Assembly (NCBI RefSeq): GCF_004211955.1
Contig: NZ_RHJI01000001.1
Coordinates: 62,001-126,000, forward strand
Source of the DNA: Escherichia sp. E1V33
Lineage (GTDB): Bacteria; Pseudomonadota; Gammaproteobacteria; Enterobacterales; Enterobacteriaceae
Direction of reading: 5' to 3'
DNA: 64,000 bases
Part shown: in pieces, positions 1 to 8,973 of the stretch
Layout: every line of letters begins with the position of its first letter
How positions within the stretch are numbered: position 1 is the stretch's first letter
Notes under the pieces: model-generated
What the model was told of the DNA's origin: nothing
Database searches by the model: none
Seen by the model: the letters and a program-made list of their open reading frames with translations, nothing else
Translations under genes and position numbers: made by a program

Positions 1-77
1 CCGTCTGCCGCCAGTTGGCAGGCGATGGCGCGACCAATGCCTTTGCTGGCACCAGTAACCAGAACTGAACGACTCAT
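1..77 (-). CDS. apeQ: 3-ketoacyl-ACP reductase of the APE cluster, 5' end only
   Basis: Only the first 25 codons are inside the window; the gene runs off the left edge. The visible N-terminus carries the Rossmann nucleotide-binding signature TGASKGIG of short-chain dehydrogenases of the FabG type, which reduce 3-ketoacyl-ACP with NADPH. The ATG overlaps the TGA of apeP by one base, so translation is probably coupled. In APE clusters this enzyme reduces each beta-keto intermediate before dehydration. Assignment rests on motif plus position between the dehydratase gene apeP and the expected apeR. Confidence 0.85.
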   Translation of the reverse strand, partial: MSRSVLVTGASKGIGRAIACQLAAD

Positions 78-541
78 CAGGACGCTCCTTGTTGAAACAG
101 GGTGGTAAGTTCTTCCGCGGTCGGCTGGAAGGTGTTAATGCGGCCCGTCGCCTCGCCGTCGTTGATGCTGCACTCAAAACTGCCGAAGCGATCGTCCTGC
201 ATCAGCAGTTTGACGGTAATGGTTAGCGTCTGGCCTGCGGGCAGAATGCCAGCGGCGCAAAGCAATTCACGCGCGCCCAGTACCATCCCTAACGCAATAC
301 TGTTTTTGCCCTGCTGGTGGCGATGCCAGCCAGACCAGACGCCGACGGTTTGCGCCATCAGTTCAAGGGCAAACCAGCCAGGGAGATTGCCGTCCGGGTC
401 GAGAAACGGTGCCAGTACGCCACTGGGCGAGACCGTTACGCGGCACACCGCGCTGTCATCGCTGACGCTCACCACGTCTTCCAGCAGTAACATGGGCGCG
501 TCGTGGGGCAGATAAGCGCCGGGGGATAAATAGTGGCTCAC
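77..541 (-). CDS. apeP: APE dehydratase subunit, FabZ-like hotdog protein
   Basis: A 154-residue hotdog-fold protein of the 3-hydroxyacyl-ACP dehydratase family. The FabZ helix motif is seen as FALELMAQTVG with the acidic residue at Glu60. The histidine of the usual PGHFPG loop is absent: aligned on the following PG, the position is Phe46. A catalytic dyad is therefore incomplete here, while ApeI, encoded in the same operon, keeps both residues. APE dehydratases are described as ApeI:ApeP heterodimers, which fits. It would dehydrate 3-hydroxyacyl-ACP to the trans-enoyl product that builds the conjugated polyene. The start overlaps the end of apeO by four bases. Confidence 0.85.
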   Translation of the reverse strand: MSHYLSPGAYLPHDAPMLLLEDVVSVSDDSAVCRVTVSPSGVLAPFLDPDGNLPGWFALELMAQTVGVWSGWHRHQQGKNSIALGMVLGARELLCAAGILPAGQTLTITVKLLMQDDRFGSFECSINDGEATGRINTFQPTAEELTTLFQQGAS

Positions 542-1707
542 GAAACCCTCCCGAGCAGAATGCTGGCGTTATTGCCGCCAAAGGCGAAGGAATTGGACAG
601 GATCACCGGACGTGCCAGCGGCTGTGGTTTTTCGATAATGCCGCACGGTGGCAGCGTGGGATCGCACGGCGACAGGCTGAAGTCCTGAGCGGGCAGCGGT
701 AAATCACGCTGTAAAATCAACATGCTGATTGCCGCCTCGGTAATGCCCGCCGCGCCCAGCGTGTGTCCGGTCAAATGTTTGGTGGAGCTGCAAGGTACGC
801 GTTCACCAAACAGGGCGTTAACCACCATTGATTCAATCTGATCGTTGAGTTGTGTGGCGGTGCCGTGCAGGTTGATATAGCCGACGTCATCTGGCGTAAG
901 CTGCGCATCGGTCAGCGCCTGATTAATAGCGCGGATCGCCCCTTCGCCCTGCGGATGAGGGGCTGAAATATGGTAAGCGTCGCTCGATTCACCAACGCCC
1001 AGCAATGCGATGGGCTGCGGTTCGCGGGTCAGTAGCATTAGCCCCGCGCCTTCGCCAATGGTGATACCTGCGCGGTCACGACCGAACGGCTGACATAAAG
1101 TTGGCGAGAGCGATTCGAGGCTGTGAAAACCGTTAATCGGCATCCGGCTCAGGGTGTCTGCGCCACCCACAATGGCGGCATCGACCAGCCCCGCCTCGAT
1201 AAGCCTGCGCCCGCTGATCATCGCTCTGGCGCTGGAAGAGCAGGCGGTCGAAAGGGTATAGGCCGGGCCGTCGAGCGCCAGCCAGTGGCTGAGAAAGCGC
1301 GACGGATCGCCGAGTTCCTGTTGTGCGTAGTGCCATGTGGTGCTCGGCTGCCCGTTGGTGCACAGGTTAACGTGCGTGTCGCCTTCATGCAGGCCGGAGG
1401 TGCTGGTGCCAAGTACAATCGCGATGCGCTCGCGACCATATTTCGCGATAGCGTCATCAACCTGCGGCTGTATCTGCGCCAGCGCCGCCAGCAGGATCTG
1501 ATTGTTGCGCGAGCGGTGCGCCGCGAATTTTTCCGGGATAAGCGGAAGCTCGCCATCCACGCCAGCCAGGACCGCCTGCGGATGCCCCTGCAACCAGCCT
1601 GCGCGCGGGCGCATGCCGGGAGCGACACCGCGAGTCAGGTTGGCTGCGATATCGTCAAGGTTATTTCCCAGGGCGTTGATCATGCCGATGGCGGAAATAT
1701 AAATCAT
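538..1707 (-). CDS. apeO: APE beta-ketoacyl-ACP synthase (chain-elongating KS)
   Basis: FabF-type condensing enzyme, 389 residues from the ATG at 1707. That ATG follows an AGGTGA ribosome site by five bases and lies one base after the apeN stop; a GTG three codons upstream (1716) is the alternative. The catalytic residues are complete: the nucleophile in TACSSS (Cys156), histidine in NLHGTAT (His281), and lysine plus histidine in STKHLTGH (Lys310, His315). It would catalyse decarboxylative condensation of malonyl-ACP onto the growing aryl-polyene chain. In characterised APE systems ApeO pairs with ApeC, a chain-length-factor-like protein, also encoded in this operon. Confidence 0.9.
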   Translation of the reverse strand: MIYISAIGMINALGNNLDDIAANLTRGVAPGMRPRAGWLQGHPQAVLAGVDGELPLIPEKFAAHRSRNNQILLAALAQIQPQVDDAIAKYGRERIAIVLGTSTSGLHEGDTHVNLCTNGQPSTTWHYAQQELGDPSRFLSHWLALDGPAYTLSTACSSSARAMISGRRLIEAGLVDAAIVGGADTLSRMPINGFHSLESLSPTLCQPFGRDRAGITIGEGAGLMLLTREPQPIALLGVGESSDAYHISAPHPQGEGAIRAINQALTDAQLTPDDVGYINLHGTATQLNDQIESMVVNALFGERVPCSSTKHLTGHTLGAAGITEAAISMLILQRDLPLPAQDFSLSPCDPTLPPCGIIEKPQPLARPVILSNSFAFGGNNASILLGRVS

Positions 1708-1708
1708 A

Positions 1709-2293
1709 TCAGTCACCTAAGTATTGAATGGTGATGTGGTATTTAAAGACATGCTGCTCAATGCTGATTGGCACGCGTTTGCCCTGGCGATTCAAATAGG
1801 TGATTTCCGTGACCAGCTTGCCGCTGGCGTTACGCAGCTCGCGTTTGTCGCCGTTGTCGCGAAGCGTCCAGTCTGTGGGAAGTTGCGGTTGCCAGGCGCT
1901 AATCGGCCAGTGGCTGAGCATCACGTCAGCCAGTACCTGACTTGCGGGCGGTAACTGTGGGACGACGATGGATTGCTCGGCGCGTAGCCCTTTTGCATCG
2001 TAGGTCACCAGAAACAGGCGAATGCCGACCGACGACAGCCCGGCAAGGGTGATTTTCTGGTCGTCGGCGTTAAGCATCACTAACAGCGACTGGGTTTTGC
2101 CGTTGAAGCTGCCGGTCAACAGTTGCTGGGAATTGACGGCGGGTGAAATCCCCGGCGCAGGCAGTGTGATGCGTGTGCCAGGTTGCAGCCACGCCTGCGG
2201 GCGGCTTTCCTGTTCCGGTTGCGAGTGGCTACAGCCGGTGAGGATAAGCGTAGCGGTCAGGGCGAACGCTCGCCAGAATGTGGGTTTGATCAT
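1709..2293 (-). CDS. apeN: DUF3261 lipoprotein of the APE cluster
   Basis: A 194-residue lipoprotein. The N-terminus is a short positively charged segment, a hydrophobic stretch and the lipobox LTGC, with Cys21 as the predicted lipidation site. The mature part starts with a polar linker (SHSQPEQES) and a beta-rich domain resembling the DUF3261 family that accompanies APE clusters. Its role is unknown; with the LolA-like ApeL and pump ApeM next to it, a part in delivering the aryl polyene lipid to the outer membrane is a reasonable inference. Its ATG overlaps the apeM stop in an ATGA junction. Confidence 0.8.
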   Translation of the reverse strand: MIKPTFWRAFALTATLILTGCSHSQPEQESRPQAWLQPGTRITLPAPGISPAVNSQQLLTGSFNGKTQSLLVMLNADDQKITLAGLSSVGIRLFLVTYDAKGLRAEQSIVVPQLPPASQVLADVMLSHWPISAWQPQLPTDWTLRDNGDKRELRNASGKLVTEITYLNRQGKRVPISIEQHVFKYHITIQYLGD

Positions 2294-4608
2294 TTTTTTG
2301 TTCTCTTTTTATCGGGCATCGCCAGCGGCGAAAGCAGGAAGGCGGTGAAAATACCGCTCACCAGCACAATGCCAAAACTGCTGATGGCCTGGGTGGCGCT
2401 GAATACCAACATTCCCAGCGTCAGCAAGGTGGTGAGCATTGCCAGCGTGATCGCCAGTAGCGAAGTTAACGGTGTACCGCGCGGATTACTGAAAAACAGC
2501 GTGTAATTGATGCCGATGCCAAGCACCAGCACCAGCGCCAGCAGTGAAAAGAGATTCACCGCCTGCCCGCTAATCGCCAGCACCGCCAGACCGCAGCCCA
2601 GAGAAAGCACCGAAGGCACCAGGCTGATAAGCCCTTTGCGCCAGCCGAGACGGGCCACTGCGCCGCAGGCAATCACCGCCAGCGCCACCAGCAACAAGCC
2701 GGTTAAGACGTAGCGGTAAAGTGCGAACAATTCATCAAAGGTGCTTTTGCGATCAACCCAGGCAATGCCGCCAGGGTAATAGCTGGCGATTTCCTGCAAC
2801 AACGCGCTACTTTTAACCCCTTCAACCGGCACCAGTACGCCGCTTTCGCCGTTTTCCAGCGTCAGCCACAGCAGACGCCAGCCTTCACTGGCGGGGCTTG
2901 CCAGCCATTCATCAACGTTCACTGGCATGGCGTTGAGATCTGGTTTCACCGCCGCCAGCCCGGCGTTTTGCAGTGCTTTTGTTATCGTCGGGGCCGCCGT
3001 TTTCAGCAGGTCTAAATCTTCCTCCTGTCGCGCCAGAGAGTTCAGCGGAATAGTGCGGTAATTGCTGATAAGACCGTCTTTTTTCGCCTTCTCCAGCGAG
3101 GAGGTAAATGTCTCCAGCCGTCCCAATGTTTGCTGTGGGGAGTCGCCGTAAACCACAAACCATTTTTGATCGACGCTCTGCCCGGTCAGGGCGGTAATGG
3201 CTTTTTCCTGTGCCAGAATATGCTGCGGTAGCGCCTGTAACTGCGAGATATCGTCATCGACGCGTAGCATTGACATCCCCGCCAGCGAAAACAGCGCCAG
3301 CGCGACGGGCAGACCCCGCGACAGTTTTTTATTGCGCCGCCACGCTGCCAGCCAGCGTAGCATCAGCGCCATCGCCGGAACCGGACGCACCGGCAGGCCA
3401 CGGCACAGCCACGGATGCCAGAACAGGACGGTCAGACAAGAGGCGCTCAACCCGACGGCGGCAAAAATCGCCATCTGGCGAATTCCGGGGAAGGGGGCGA
3501 GCATCATAATCAGATATGCCGCCACGGTAGTGAGCAGCGCCAGCAGCAAGGCATTGCGCACTTTCGCCAGGCTTTGCCACGGCGAAACGTCGTTGCCGTG
3601 CACCATCCGTTCGGTGAGGTAATAGAGCGTGTAGTCAGCGGAAATGCCGATAACGCTCATGCTCATCACCAGCGTCATCAGGTGTAATTCGCCGAAAATC
3701 AACAATGTGGCAACCGTTCCCGCCAGTGCGCCGATGCCGATGGAAATCACGCAAAGCAGCAACGGGCGTAAAGAGCGGAACACCGCCACAATCAGTAATA
3801 TCACCCCTAGCAGCGTTGCCACGCCCAGGGTGGAGATATCCTGCTTCGCCTGTTGGCTGGCGTAATCGCTGTAAAATACCGTGCCGCGCGAGAGCAACTG
3901 CGCCTGCGGGTAACGCGTTTTCAGATCCTTTTCCAGCGTATTCAGGGTCGTGATGAGCTGGTGGGTTTGCTGCATATCAAACGACGATCCCGCCAGTTCA
4001 CCGTGCAGCAGATACCAGTAGTTGCCCTGGGGATCCTGCGTCACCAGCCAGCCGTCCATCAGCCGCAAACGCTGGCCGTTTTTCGCCATCGCCAGCTGCG
4101 AGCCGCGCATTAACATCAGCGGATCGTTTTGCAGCTCTTTGCCGCTTACCCCGGAGAACGCAGAATAAAGCTGGGAGAGGATCCACTGCGCCTGCGCTTC
4201 GCCGCCGTTTTGCAGGCGGGCGCGGGTGTCGGGGTCAATCAGGCCGTTGCGATGCTGCCAGAAAAATGCTCCCCACGCCTGCTGGCTGGCGGCATCCATT
4301 GGCCCTTTAACGTCGCCGAGCGCAGCGGATTTTTGCAGCAGCGTCAGCCACTCCTGAGCGACCAGGGGATTAGCCTCTTTACCGGGGCTGACCAGCCACA
4401 CCAGTTGGCGGTCCAGACGCTGCATAAAGCCGTCATTCAGCGCCGGAGGAATATCGCCCATCGCCTGTTTGGGTAACATGGCCAGCACGCTACTGTTCAG
4501 TCGTGATTGCGGCAGCAGGATCAGTAACGCCGCCGCCATGACCAGGCAGACTAGCCCCCATAACAGCGCGGGGCGTTTACTGGGCGGCAAAACGTTGGCG
4601 TTCGTCAT
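2290..4608 (-). CDS. apeM: MMPL/RND-family exporter of the APE cluster
   Basis: A 772-residue inner-membrane protein with the two-fold repeated MMPL/RND layout: a first membrane helix (about residues 13-30), a large periplasmic domain, a block of about five helices (from about residue 260), a second isolated helix, a second periplasmic domain and a final helix block near the C-terminus. Proteins of this type export lipids; here the likely cargo is the aryl polyene lipid or an intermediate. The 5' end overlaps apeL by 32 bases, an unusually long overlap, and no strong ribosome site is seen at 4608, so a start a little downstream cannot be excluded. Confidence 0.85.
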   Translation of the reverse strand: MTNANVLPPSKRPALLWGLVCLVMAAALLILLPQSRLNSSVLAMLPKQAMGDIPPALNDGFMQRLDRQLVWLVSPGKEANPLVAQEWLTLLQKSAALGDVKGPMDAASQQAWGAFFWQHRNGLIDPDTRARLQNGGEAQAQWILSQLYSAFSGVSGKELQNDPLMLMRGSQLAMAKNGQRLRLMDGWLVTQDPQGNYWYLLHGELAGSSFDMQQTHQLITTLNTLEKDLKTRYPQAQLLSRGTVFYSDYASQQAKQDISTLGVATLLGVILLIVAVFRSLRPLLLCVISIGIGALAGTVATLLIFGELHLMTLVMSMSVIGISADYTLYYLTERMVHGNDVSPWQSLAKVRNALLLALLTTVAAYLIMMLAPFPGIRQMAIFAAVGLSASCLTVLFWHPWLCRGLPVRPVPAMALMLRWLAAWRRNKKLSRGLPVALALFSLAGMSMLRVDDDISQLQALPQHILAQEKAITALTGQSVDQKWFVVYGDSPQQTLGRLETFTSSLEKAKKDGLISNYRTIPLNSLARQEEDLDLLKTAAPTITKALQNAGLAAVKPDLNAMPVNVDEWLASPASEGWRLLWLTLENGESGVLVPVEGVKSSALLQEIASYYPGGIAWVDRKSTFDELFALYRYVLTGLLLVALAVIACGAVARLGWRKGLISLVPSVLSLGCGLAVLAISGQAVNLFSLLALVLVLGIGINYTLFFSNPRGTPLTSLLAITLAMLTTLLTLGMLVFSATQAISSFGIVLVSGIFTAFLLSPLAMPDKKRTKK

Positions 4609-5182
4609 CGGTCAGTTGCGCTGGCGTCAGTTGATGTTGGGTAAGAGCGATATCAGTGCGGTCGCCCTGTTTATCATTAAGCTGAATGCTCTCCAGATAG
4701 GTTTGCCCGGCGAGATCGATGGTGTTGAAAATTTTATCCAGCGGCGTGGTGGTCGGCGTCAGGCGCAGCGTCCAGCGGCCTTCGCCTTTGTCGGCAAATT
4801 CGACGCGGAAGTTTTGTTCCAGCACTTTGCGATCGGCCTGGAACAGCGCACGCAGCAGGTGGTTAAACTGGAACATCTGCGGGTTATTTTCTGCCGTGAT
4901 GATTTGCGGCGGCTGACCGTTGATCACCTGCACCATGCGTTTATCGTCCAGCAATAGCTGCATGGGGAACGGTGAGGTTTGATCCCACAACAGCCCCTGG
5001 TCGCGGGCGATCAACATCTGGCCCTGAGATCGCAGCGGCTGCGGCAGATCTTTAATCGTCCGGGTTTGATCGAAATGGGCGCGGATCACCGGCTGTTCGG
5101 TAAAGCGTTGCTGAAGATCGTCCAGGGTCAGAGCGCACACAAACGGGCTAATCAGCAGCGCCAGCAGCGGTAAAAATTTCAT
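4577..5182 (-). CDS. apeL: LolA-like periplasmic lipoprotein/lipid carrier
   Basis: 201 residues with a cleavable signal peptide (hydrophobic residues 4-17, likely cut after VCA near residue 17). The mature protein resembles LolA-type outer-membrane lipoprotein carriers, whose half-barrel shields acyl chains while crossing the periplasm. Together with the exporter ApeM and lipoproteins ApeA and ApeN this suggests a dedicated route for the aryl polyene lipid from inner to outer membrane. The start overlaps the apeK stop (ATGA). The LolA relationship is inferred from overall pattern and cluster position, not from a single invariant motif. Confidence 0.8.
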   Translation of the reverse strand: MKFLPLLALLISPFVCALTLDDLQQRFTEQPVIRAHFDQTRTIKDLPQPLRSQGQMLIARDQGLLWDQTSPFPMQLLLDDKRMVQVINGQPPQIITAENNPQMFQFNHLLRALFQADRKVLEQNFRVEFADKGEGRWTLRLTPTTTPLDKIFNTIDLAGQTYLESIQLNDKQGDRTDIALTQHQLTPAQLTDDERQRFAAQ

Positions 5183-5601
5183 GGTTTGACTCCCATGCGT
5201 TCAAACAGAATATCGGGGCTGACAAAGCACAGTTCGCGGCTTTTCTCGTCGACCGCGACCTGAATGGTGTATCCGGTGGTGGCGCGTTTGCCCGTTTCGG
5301 CATCGAAAATCTGATAGCCAATCCGCAGGCGATTTTCGAACTCTTCGATATGCGCACGTACGCGAATGCGTTGCTCAAAAGTGAGGGCGTGGCGATATTT
5401 CACCCGCGCATCGACCACTGGCCACAAATAACCGGACTCTTTCATCTGCCGATAGCCGTAATTGAACTGGTTGAGCAGCGCCTCGCGGGCCACTTCAAAG
5501 TAGCGAAAATAGTTACCGTGCCAGGCCACGCCCATCATATCGACGTCGTGAAAGGGAATGGTCAGCTCGACTTCAGCGGTAAATCGGGGATCGTTCAGCA
5601 C
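5179..5601 (-). CDS. apeK: 4-hydroxybenzoyl-CoA-thioesterase-type hotdog thioesterase
   Basis: 140 residues with the YbgC/4HBT signature HDVDMMGVAWHGNYF near the N-terminus; Asp21 is in the position of the catalytic aspartate. Such enzymes hydrolyse acyl-CoA or acyl-ACP thioesters. In the APE pathway it may release a stalled or finished chain or edit starter units; its exact role is not evident from sequence. The start is GTG at 5601, six bases after an AAGGAG ribosome site that lies in the last codons of apeJ. The end overlaps apeL. Confidence 0.82.
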   Translation of the reverse strand: MLNDPRFTAEVELTIPFHDVDMMGVAWHGNYFRYFEVAREALLNQFNYGYRQMKESGYLWPVVDARVKYRHALTFEQRIRVRAHIEEFENRLRIGYQIFDAETGKRATTGYTIQVAVDEKSRELCFVSPDILFERMGVKP

Positions 5602-5604
5602 CCT

Positions 5605-7281
5605 TTACTCCTTGTCCTGGACTTCCGGCAGTTGCCAGAAATCGAAAAAATTAAACCAGTCGAGGGGCGACTGGAGCGCGTAATGTTCCAGACGCGCGGC
5701 GTAGTGGTCGATAGCGTTTTGCAGCGCCTGCTGGCGTTCGCCACGTGGCAACAGCAGCGGGTCGGCAAAGGTTTCGCAGTGAATATGCAGCTTGCCGTGC
5801 TGGCGCAGGGCGAAAATCAGATTCACCGGGCAGCGCAAAATAGAGGCGAGAATAAACGGCCCCTGTGGGAAAGGCGCAGGCTGGCCCATAAACGGACTCC
5901 AGCAGACGCGCCAGTCGCCGCCGCGTTGCGGGGTGACGGCGATGCGGTCACCGACAATCGCCACCCATTCGCCGTTATCCAGCTTCTCTTTCAGCAGGAT
6001 GGCGGTTTCCGGGCCGATATCCGTTACCGGCATCAGGTTGATGCCGGCCTGCGGAGCCATCTCTTGCATTATCTGTTTAAAGCGTTGGGCGTTTTCGCTA
6101 AACACCAGCGTGTTAATGGTTTTGTAGCCCTGAATTTTTGCCAGCGCCCGGCACACTTCCACATCGCCAAGATGCGAGGCCAGCAGCAATTTGCCGCGCG
6201 GATCGCTGACGTTAAGCGCCGCTTCTGCGCCTGGCGCAAACAGCACATCGCGCCCCAGTTGCAGCTCGCCGCGCCAACTGGCGATTTTGTCGAGCATGGC
6301 GTTACCGAAACGTAGAAAGTGCTGATAGCTGTTGAGTTTTGCTGCCTGTGGTTGATGCTGGCGCACACGGGCGAGCCAGTCTTGCGACGCTTTGCGCGCA
6401 CGAGAAGCAGTGAGCCAGTAGACGCCCACTACCGGGTAAAGCAGCGCGCTAAACGCCGTTCTTCCCAGCAGACGCCAGACCAGTAGCATCAGGCGCATTC
6501 CCCATAATCCTTTCACTTCACTCTGCCGCGCCCAGTGGCTGGAAGAGCGGCGCATCAGCAGCGAAGGAATACGCGGCAACATGCCGAAAAACAGCCGTGT
6601 GTGCATGAGCGAGATGCGGACGTTATCTTTCAGGGCATCAAAATGCGAAAGCCCGTCCAGCGGATAGGTGACGCGGGTCGGCACGAAATAGCTGGTATTT
6701 CCCTGCCAGTAGAGGCGCACCATCACTTCGGTGTCGAAATCCATCCGCTTGCCGATGGTGGCGTGTTTTGCCAGTTGCAGCGTCGGCGCAACCGGATAAA
6801 CGCGAAAGCCGCACATGCTGTCTTTCAGTTGCAGGGAGAGCGTTTCGATCCATACCCAGACGTGAGTGACCCAGCGCCCGTACAGCCGTGAGCGGGGGAT
6901 GGATTCATCGTAAATCGGCTGGCCGGAGATCAGCGCAGCAGGGTGCTGTTCGGCAAGTGCCAGCAGTTTAGGGATATCTTCAATCGCGTGCTGACCGTCA
7001 GCATCCACCTGCACTGCATGGCTGAAGCCCGCGTCTTTCGCCGCCTGTAAGCCGCGCATCACCGCCGCGCCTTTACCTGCGTTTTCTGCCAGGCGGATTA
7101 AGGTCACGCCAGGCTGTTCGGCAAGCAGACTGTCCAGTTGCTGTTGCGTGGCGGCATCGCTGCCGTCATCCACCACAATACAGGGCAGATTAAATGGCTT
7201 AAGACGCGCCAGCACGCCCGGCATCATTGCGCCGTGGTTGTAGCAGGGGATCAACACGCAGGGAGAAAAGTTTACCGGCAT
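5605..7281 (-). CDS. apeJ: Fused family-2 glycosyltransferase and LpxL-type acyltransferase
   Basis: A 558-residue two-domain protein. The N-terminal half is a dolichol-phosphate-mannose-synthase-like GT2 domain with DDGSD (38-42) and the metal-binding DADGQH (93-98). A hydrophobic hinge at about 265-290 leads to a C-terminal lipid A biosynthesis-type acyltransferase domain with an HX4E motif (His370, Glu375). It would attach a sugar and an acyl chain, plausibly producing the lipid anchor that carries the polyene to the outer membrane. The order of these reactions is inference. Its start overlaps the end of apeI by 10 bases. Confidence 0.85.
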   Translation of the reverse strand: MPVNFSPCVLIPCYNHGAMMPGVLARLKPFNLPCIVVDDGSDAATQQQLDSLLAEQPGVTLIRLAENAGKGAAVMRGLQAAKDAGFSHAVQVDADGQHAIEDIPKLLALAEQHPAALISGQPIYDESIPRSRLYGRWVTHVWVWIETLSLQLKDSMCGFRVYPVAPTLQLAKHATIGKRMDFDTEVMVRLYWQGNTSYFVPTRVTYPLDGLSHFDALKDNVRISLMHTRLFFGMLPRIPSLLMRRSSSHWARQSEVKGLWGMRLMLLVWRLLGRTAFSALLYPVVGVYWLTASRARKASQDWLARVRQHQPQAAKLNSYQHFLRFGNAMLDKIASWRGELQLGRDVLFAPGAEAALNVSDPRGKLLLASHLGDVEVCRALAKIQGYKTINTLVFSENAQRFKQIMQEMAPQAGINLMPVTDIGPETAILLKEKLDNGEWVAIVGDRIAVTPQRGGDWRVCWSPFMGQPAPFPQGPFILASILRCPVNLIFALRQHGKLHIHCETFADPLLLPRGERQQALQNAIDHYAARLEHYALQSPLDWFNFFDFWQLPEVQDKE

Positions 7282-7625
7282 AGGCGGATCTTCCCGCTAC
7301 TGGCGGTGTGGCGGGCGTCACCGTCGTGACGCTGATAGCTAAAGCTCAGAATCTGGCGATCTTCCTGCCAGTTAAGCGTGAGCGTGACGCGGTTTTCCGG
7401 CAGCAACGGAGACTGGAATTTTATGTTCTGAATGGAGTGAAAACGCCAGCCAGGCGCGAGCAGGGCAAGCGCGTAACTCATTGCCCAGTCGATTTGTGCC
7501 ACGCCAGGGAGTAACGGTTGCACGGCAAAATGGCCGCGAAACCAGAACAGCTCTGCCCTGAGATGCAAAACAATCTCAAGGTGATTCGCTTGTGCCTGAT
7601 GGCGCTCGATTTCATGGGGCTTCAT
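7272..7625 (-). CDS. apeI: APE dehydratase subunit with His/Asp dyad, FabA/FabZ-like
   Basis: 117 residues from the ATG at 7625, chosen because AGGAG lies seven bases upstream; longer in-frame starts lack this. The hotdog loop reads GHFAVQPLLPGVAQIDWAM with His32 and Asp46, the 14-residue spacing of the FabA dyad (FabZ has Glu). ApeP lacks the histidine, so in an ApeI:ApeP dimer the only conventional site is formed by ApeI. It would dehydrate 3-hydroxyacyl-ACP in each elongation round. It overlaps apeH by 14 bases and apeJ by 10. Confidence 0.87.
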   Translation of the reverse strand: MKPHEIERHQAQANHLEIVLHLRAELFWFRGHFAVQPLLPGVAQIDWAMSYALALLAPGWRFHSIQNIKFQSPLLPENRVTLTLNWQEDRQILSFSYQRHDGDARHTASSGKIRLCR

Positions 7626-8973
7626 GAAATAACTCCTGTAATTGCGCATAGACACGCTTGTTCATACTGTTTACTGGCATTTCATCAATAACGCGCCAGT
7701 AACGCGGAATGGCAACAGGCTCCAGCGTCGGGCGCAGTAATCGCCGCCAGGCTATTTCCTGGCTATGCCCGCCGCCGTTCTGCCATTGCAGGCGAGCTTT
7801 GTCATCCAGCACCAGCAAAACGCCAATACTCTGACGCCCGCCGCGCATAACAGGAACAGCCGCCGCCTCGCGAATGCCGTCCAGCGCCAGCAGACGTTGT
7901 TCCACTTCCTGCAAAGAAATACGTTTTTCTTCAATCTTAACGATGCGTCCGCGACGCCCCATCAGATGGAACTGGCCGTCTTCGCTAAACTGTAAGTTAT
8001 CGTCGAGCAACAGGCCGTTATCTTCCGTCATCAGCGGTGAAAAGAGACGAAATGCATTCCCTTCGGCCTGGAACTGCATACCTGGGAAGGGTAGCCAGCG
8101 GCGTTGCTCCTGTTCGCGGTAACGCCAGGCAATGACGCCGGTTTCCGTGCTGCCGTAGATTTCATCAGGCCAGACGCGCAGCCAGCTCGCGGTGTGTTGT
8201 ACGTCCTGCCACGGTAGCTCACCGCCAGCGGACAGAAGCACCTGAACAGGCGGCGGACAAAGCTGGGTATCCAGACGCTTCAAAAATGCCGGGCTGCTGA
8301 TGAAGATATAGCGATGCTGATGACTCAACGCGGCAAACTGTTCGACATACCAGAGCATGGCGGCGTGGAGCGGTAATCCCAGCGCCATTGGCAGGAAAAC
8401 GCGAAAAGTCAGGCCGTACAAATGCTGCGGCAATACGGAACCGATGACACGACATCCGGCAAGACGTGCGCCTAATCGTTCAGCCAGCAGTTCTGCTTCA
8501 CGGTCCAGCAAATGAACAGGTTTAATCACCCGCTTCGGCTGTCCCGTGGAACCAGAGGTAAACAGCTCGATATAAGCCTCTGGCGCTATGGCGGCAAAGG
8601 TGAATGATTGTGTCGCGACTTGTGGGGAACTTGCTACCAACAGCAATGAACCTTGCCAGTTAAGTTCGCTGTCGCTAAGCACACCATCGAACAGTTCACG
8701 TTGCTCGTTAAGCTGGATGACACGGTTATGCCCCGGAAGCACCGGTGTTTTTCCGGCGTGTAGCGTGGCGAGCAGGGCAACGATAAACAGATAGCTGTTC
8801 TCAAAGCACAGCGCCCAACGTTCACCCGGCTGTTGCTGCAAACGGCAGATAAGTTGCGCGACATCGTGACGCAAATCGCCCAGCGTCCAGGTGCTTTCGT
8901 CCAGCCACGCAATGGGCGTGTCATCAGGGCGTGGCGCAGTCAGCCAGCGTGCAAGCGGTAAGGTCTGCTTCAT
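7612..8973 (-). CDS. apeH: AMP-forming acyl-ACP ligase for the aryl starter
   Basis: Adenylate-forming enzyme, 453 residues from the ATG at 8973, which overlaps the apeG stop as ATGA; an upstream extension into apeG is unlikely. The phosphate-binding core LFTSGSTGQPK is at about 137-147 and the adenine motif YGSTETG at about 267-273. A candidate catalytic lysine is in SMNKRVY near the C-terminus. In characterised APE clusters the homologue activates 4-hydroxybenzoate as AMP ester and loads it on the ACP as polyketide starter; the substrate here is inferred from that. It is somewhat shorter than typical acyl-CoA ligases. Confidence 0.87.
   Translation of the reverse strand: MKQTLPLARWLTAPRPDDTPIAWLDESTWTLGDLRHDVAQLICRLQQQPGERWALCFENSYLFIVALLATLHAGKTPVLPGHNRVIQLNEQRELFDGVLSDSELNWQGSLLLVASSPQVATQSFTFAAIAPEAYIELFTSGSTGQPKRVIKPVHLLDREAELLAERLGARLAGCRVIGSVLPQHLYGLTFRVFLPMALGLPLHAAMLWYVEQFAALSHQHRYIFISSPAFLKRLDTQLCPPPVQVLLSAGGELPWQDVQHTASWLRVWPDEIYGSTETGVIAWRYREQEQRRWLPFPGMQFQAEGNAFRLFSPLMTEDNGLLLDDNLQFSEDGQFHLMGRRGRIVKIEEKRISLQEVEQRLLALDGIREAAAVPVMRGGRQSIGVLLVLDDKARLQWQNGGGHSQEIAWRRLLRPTLEPVAIPRYWRVIDEMPVNSMNKRVYAQLQELFHEAP

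Noticed and set aside
5350-6315. Open frame of 321 codons on the plus strand across apeJ and apeK
   Set aside because: It is antisense to two genes with clear catalytic motifs and has no family resemblance or ribosome site; long antisense frames are common in GC-rich coding DNA.
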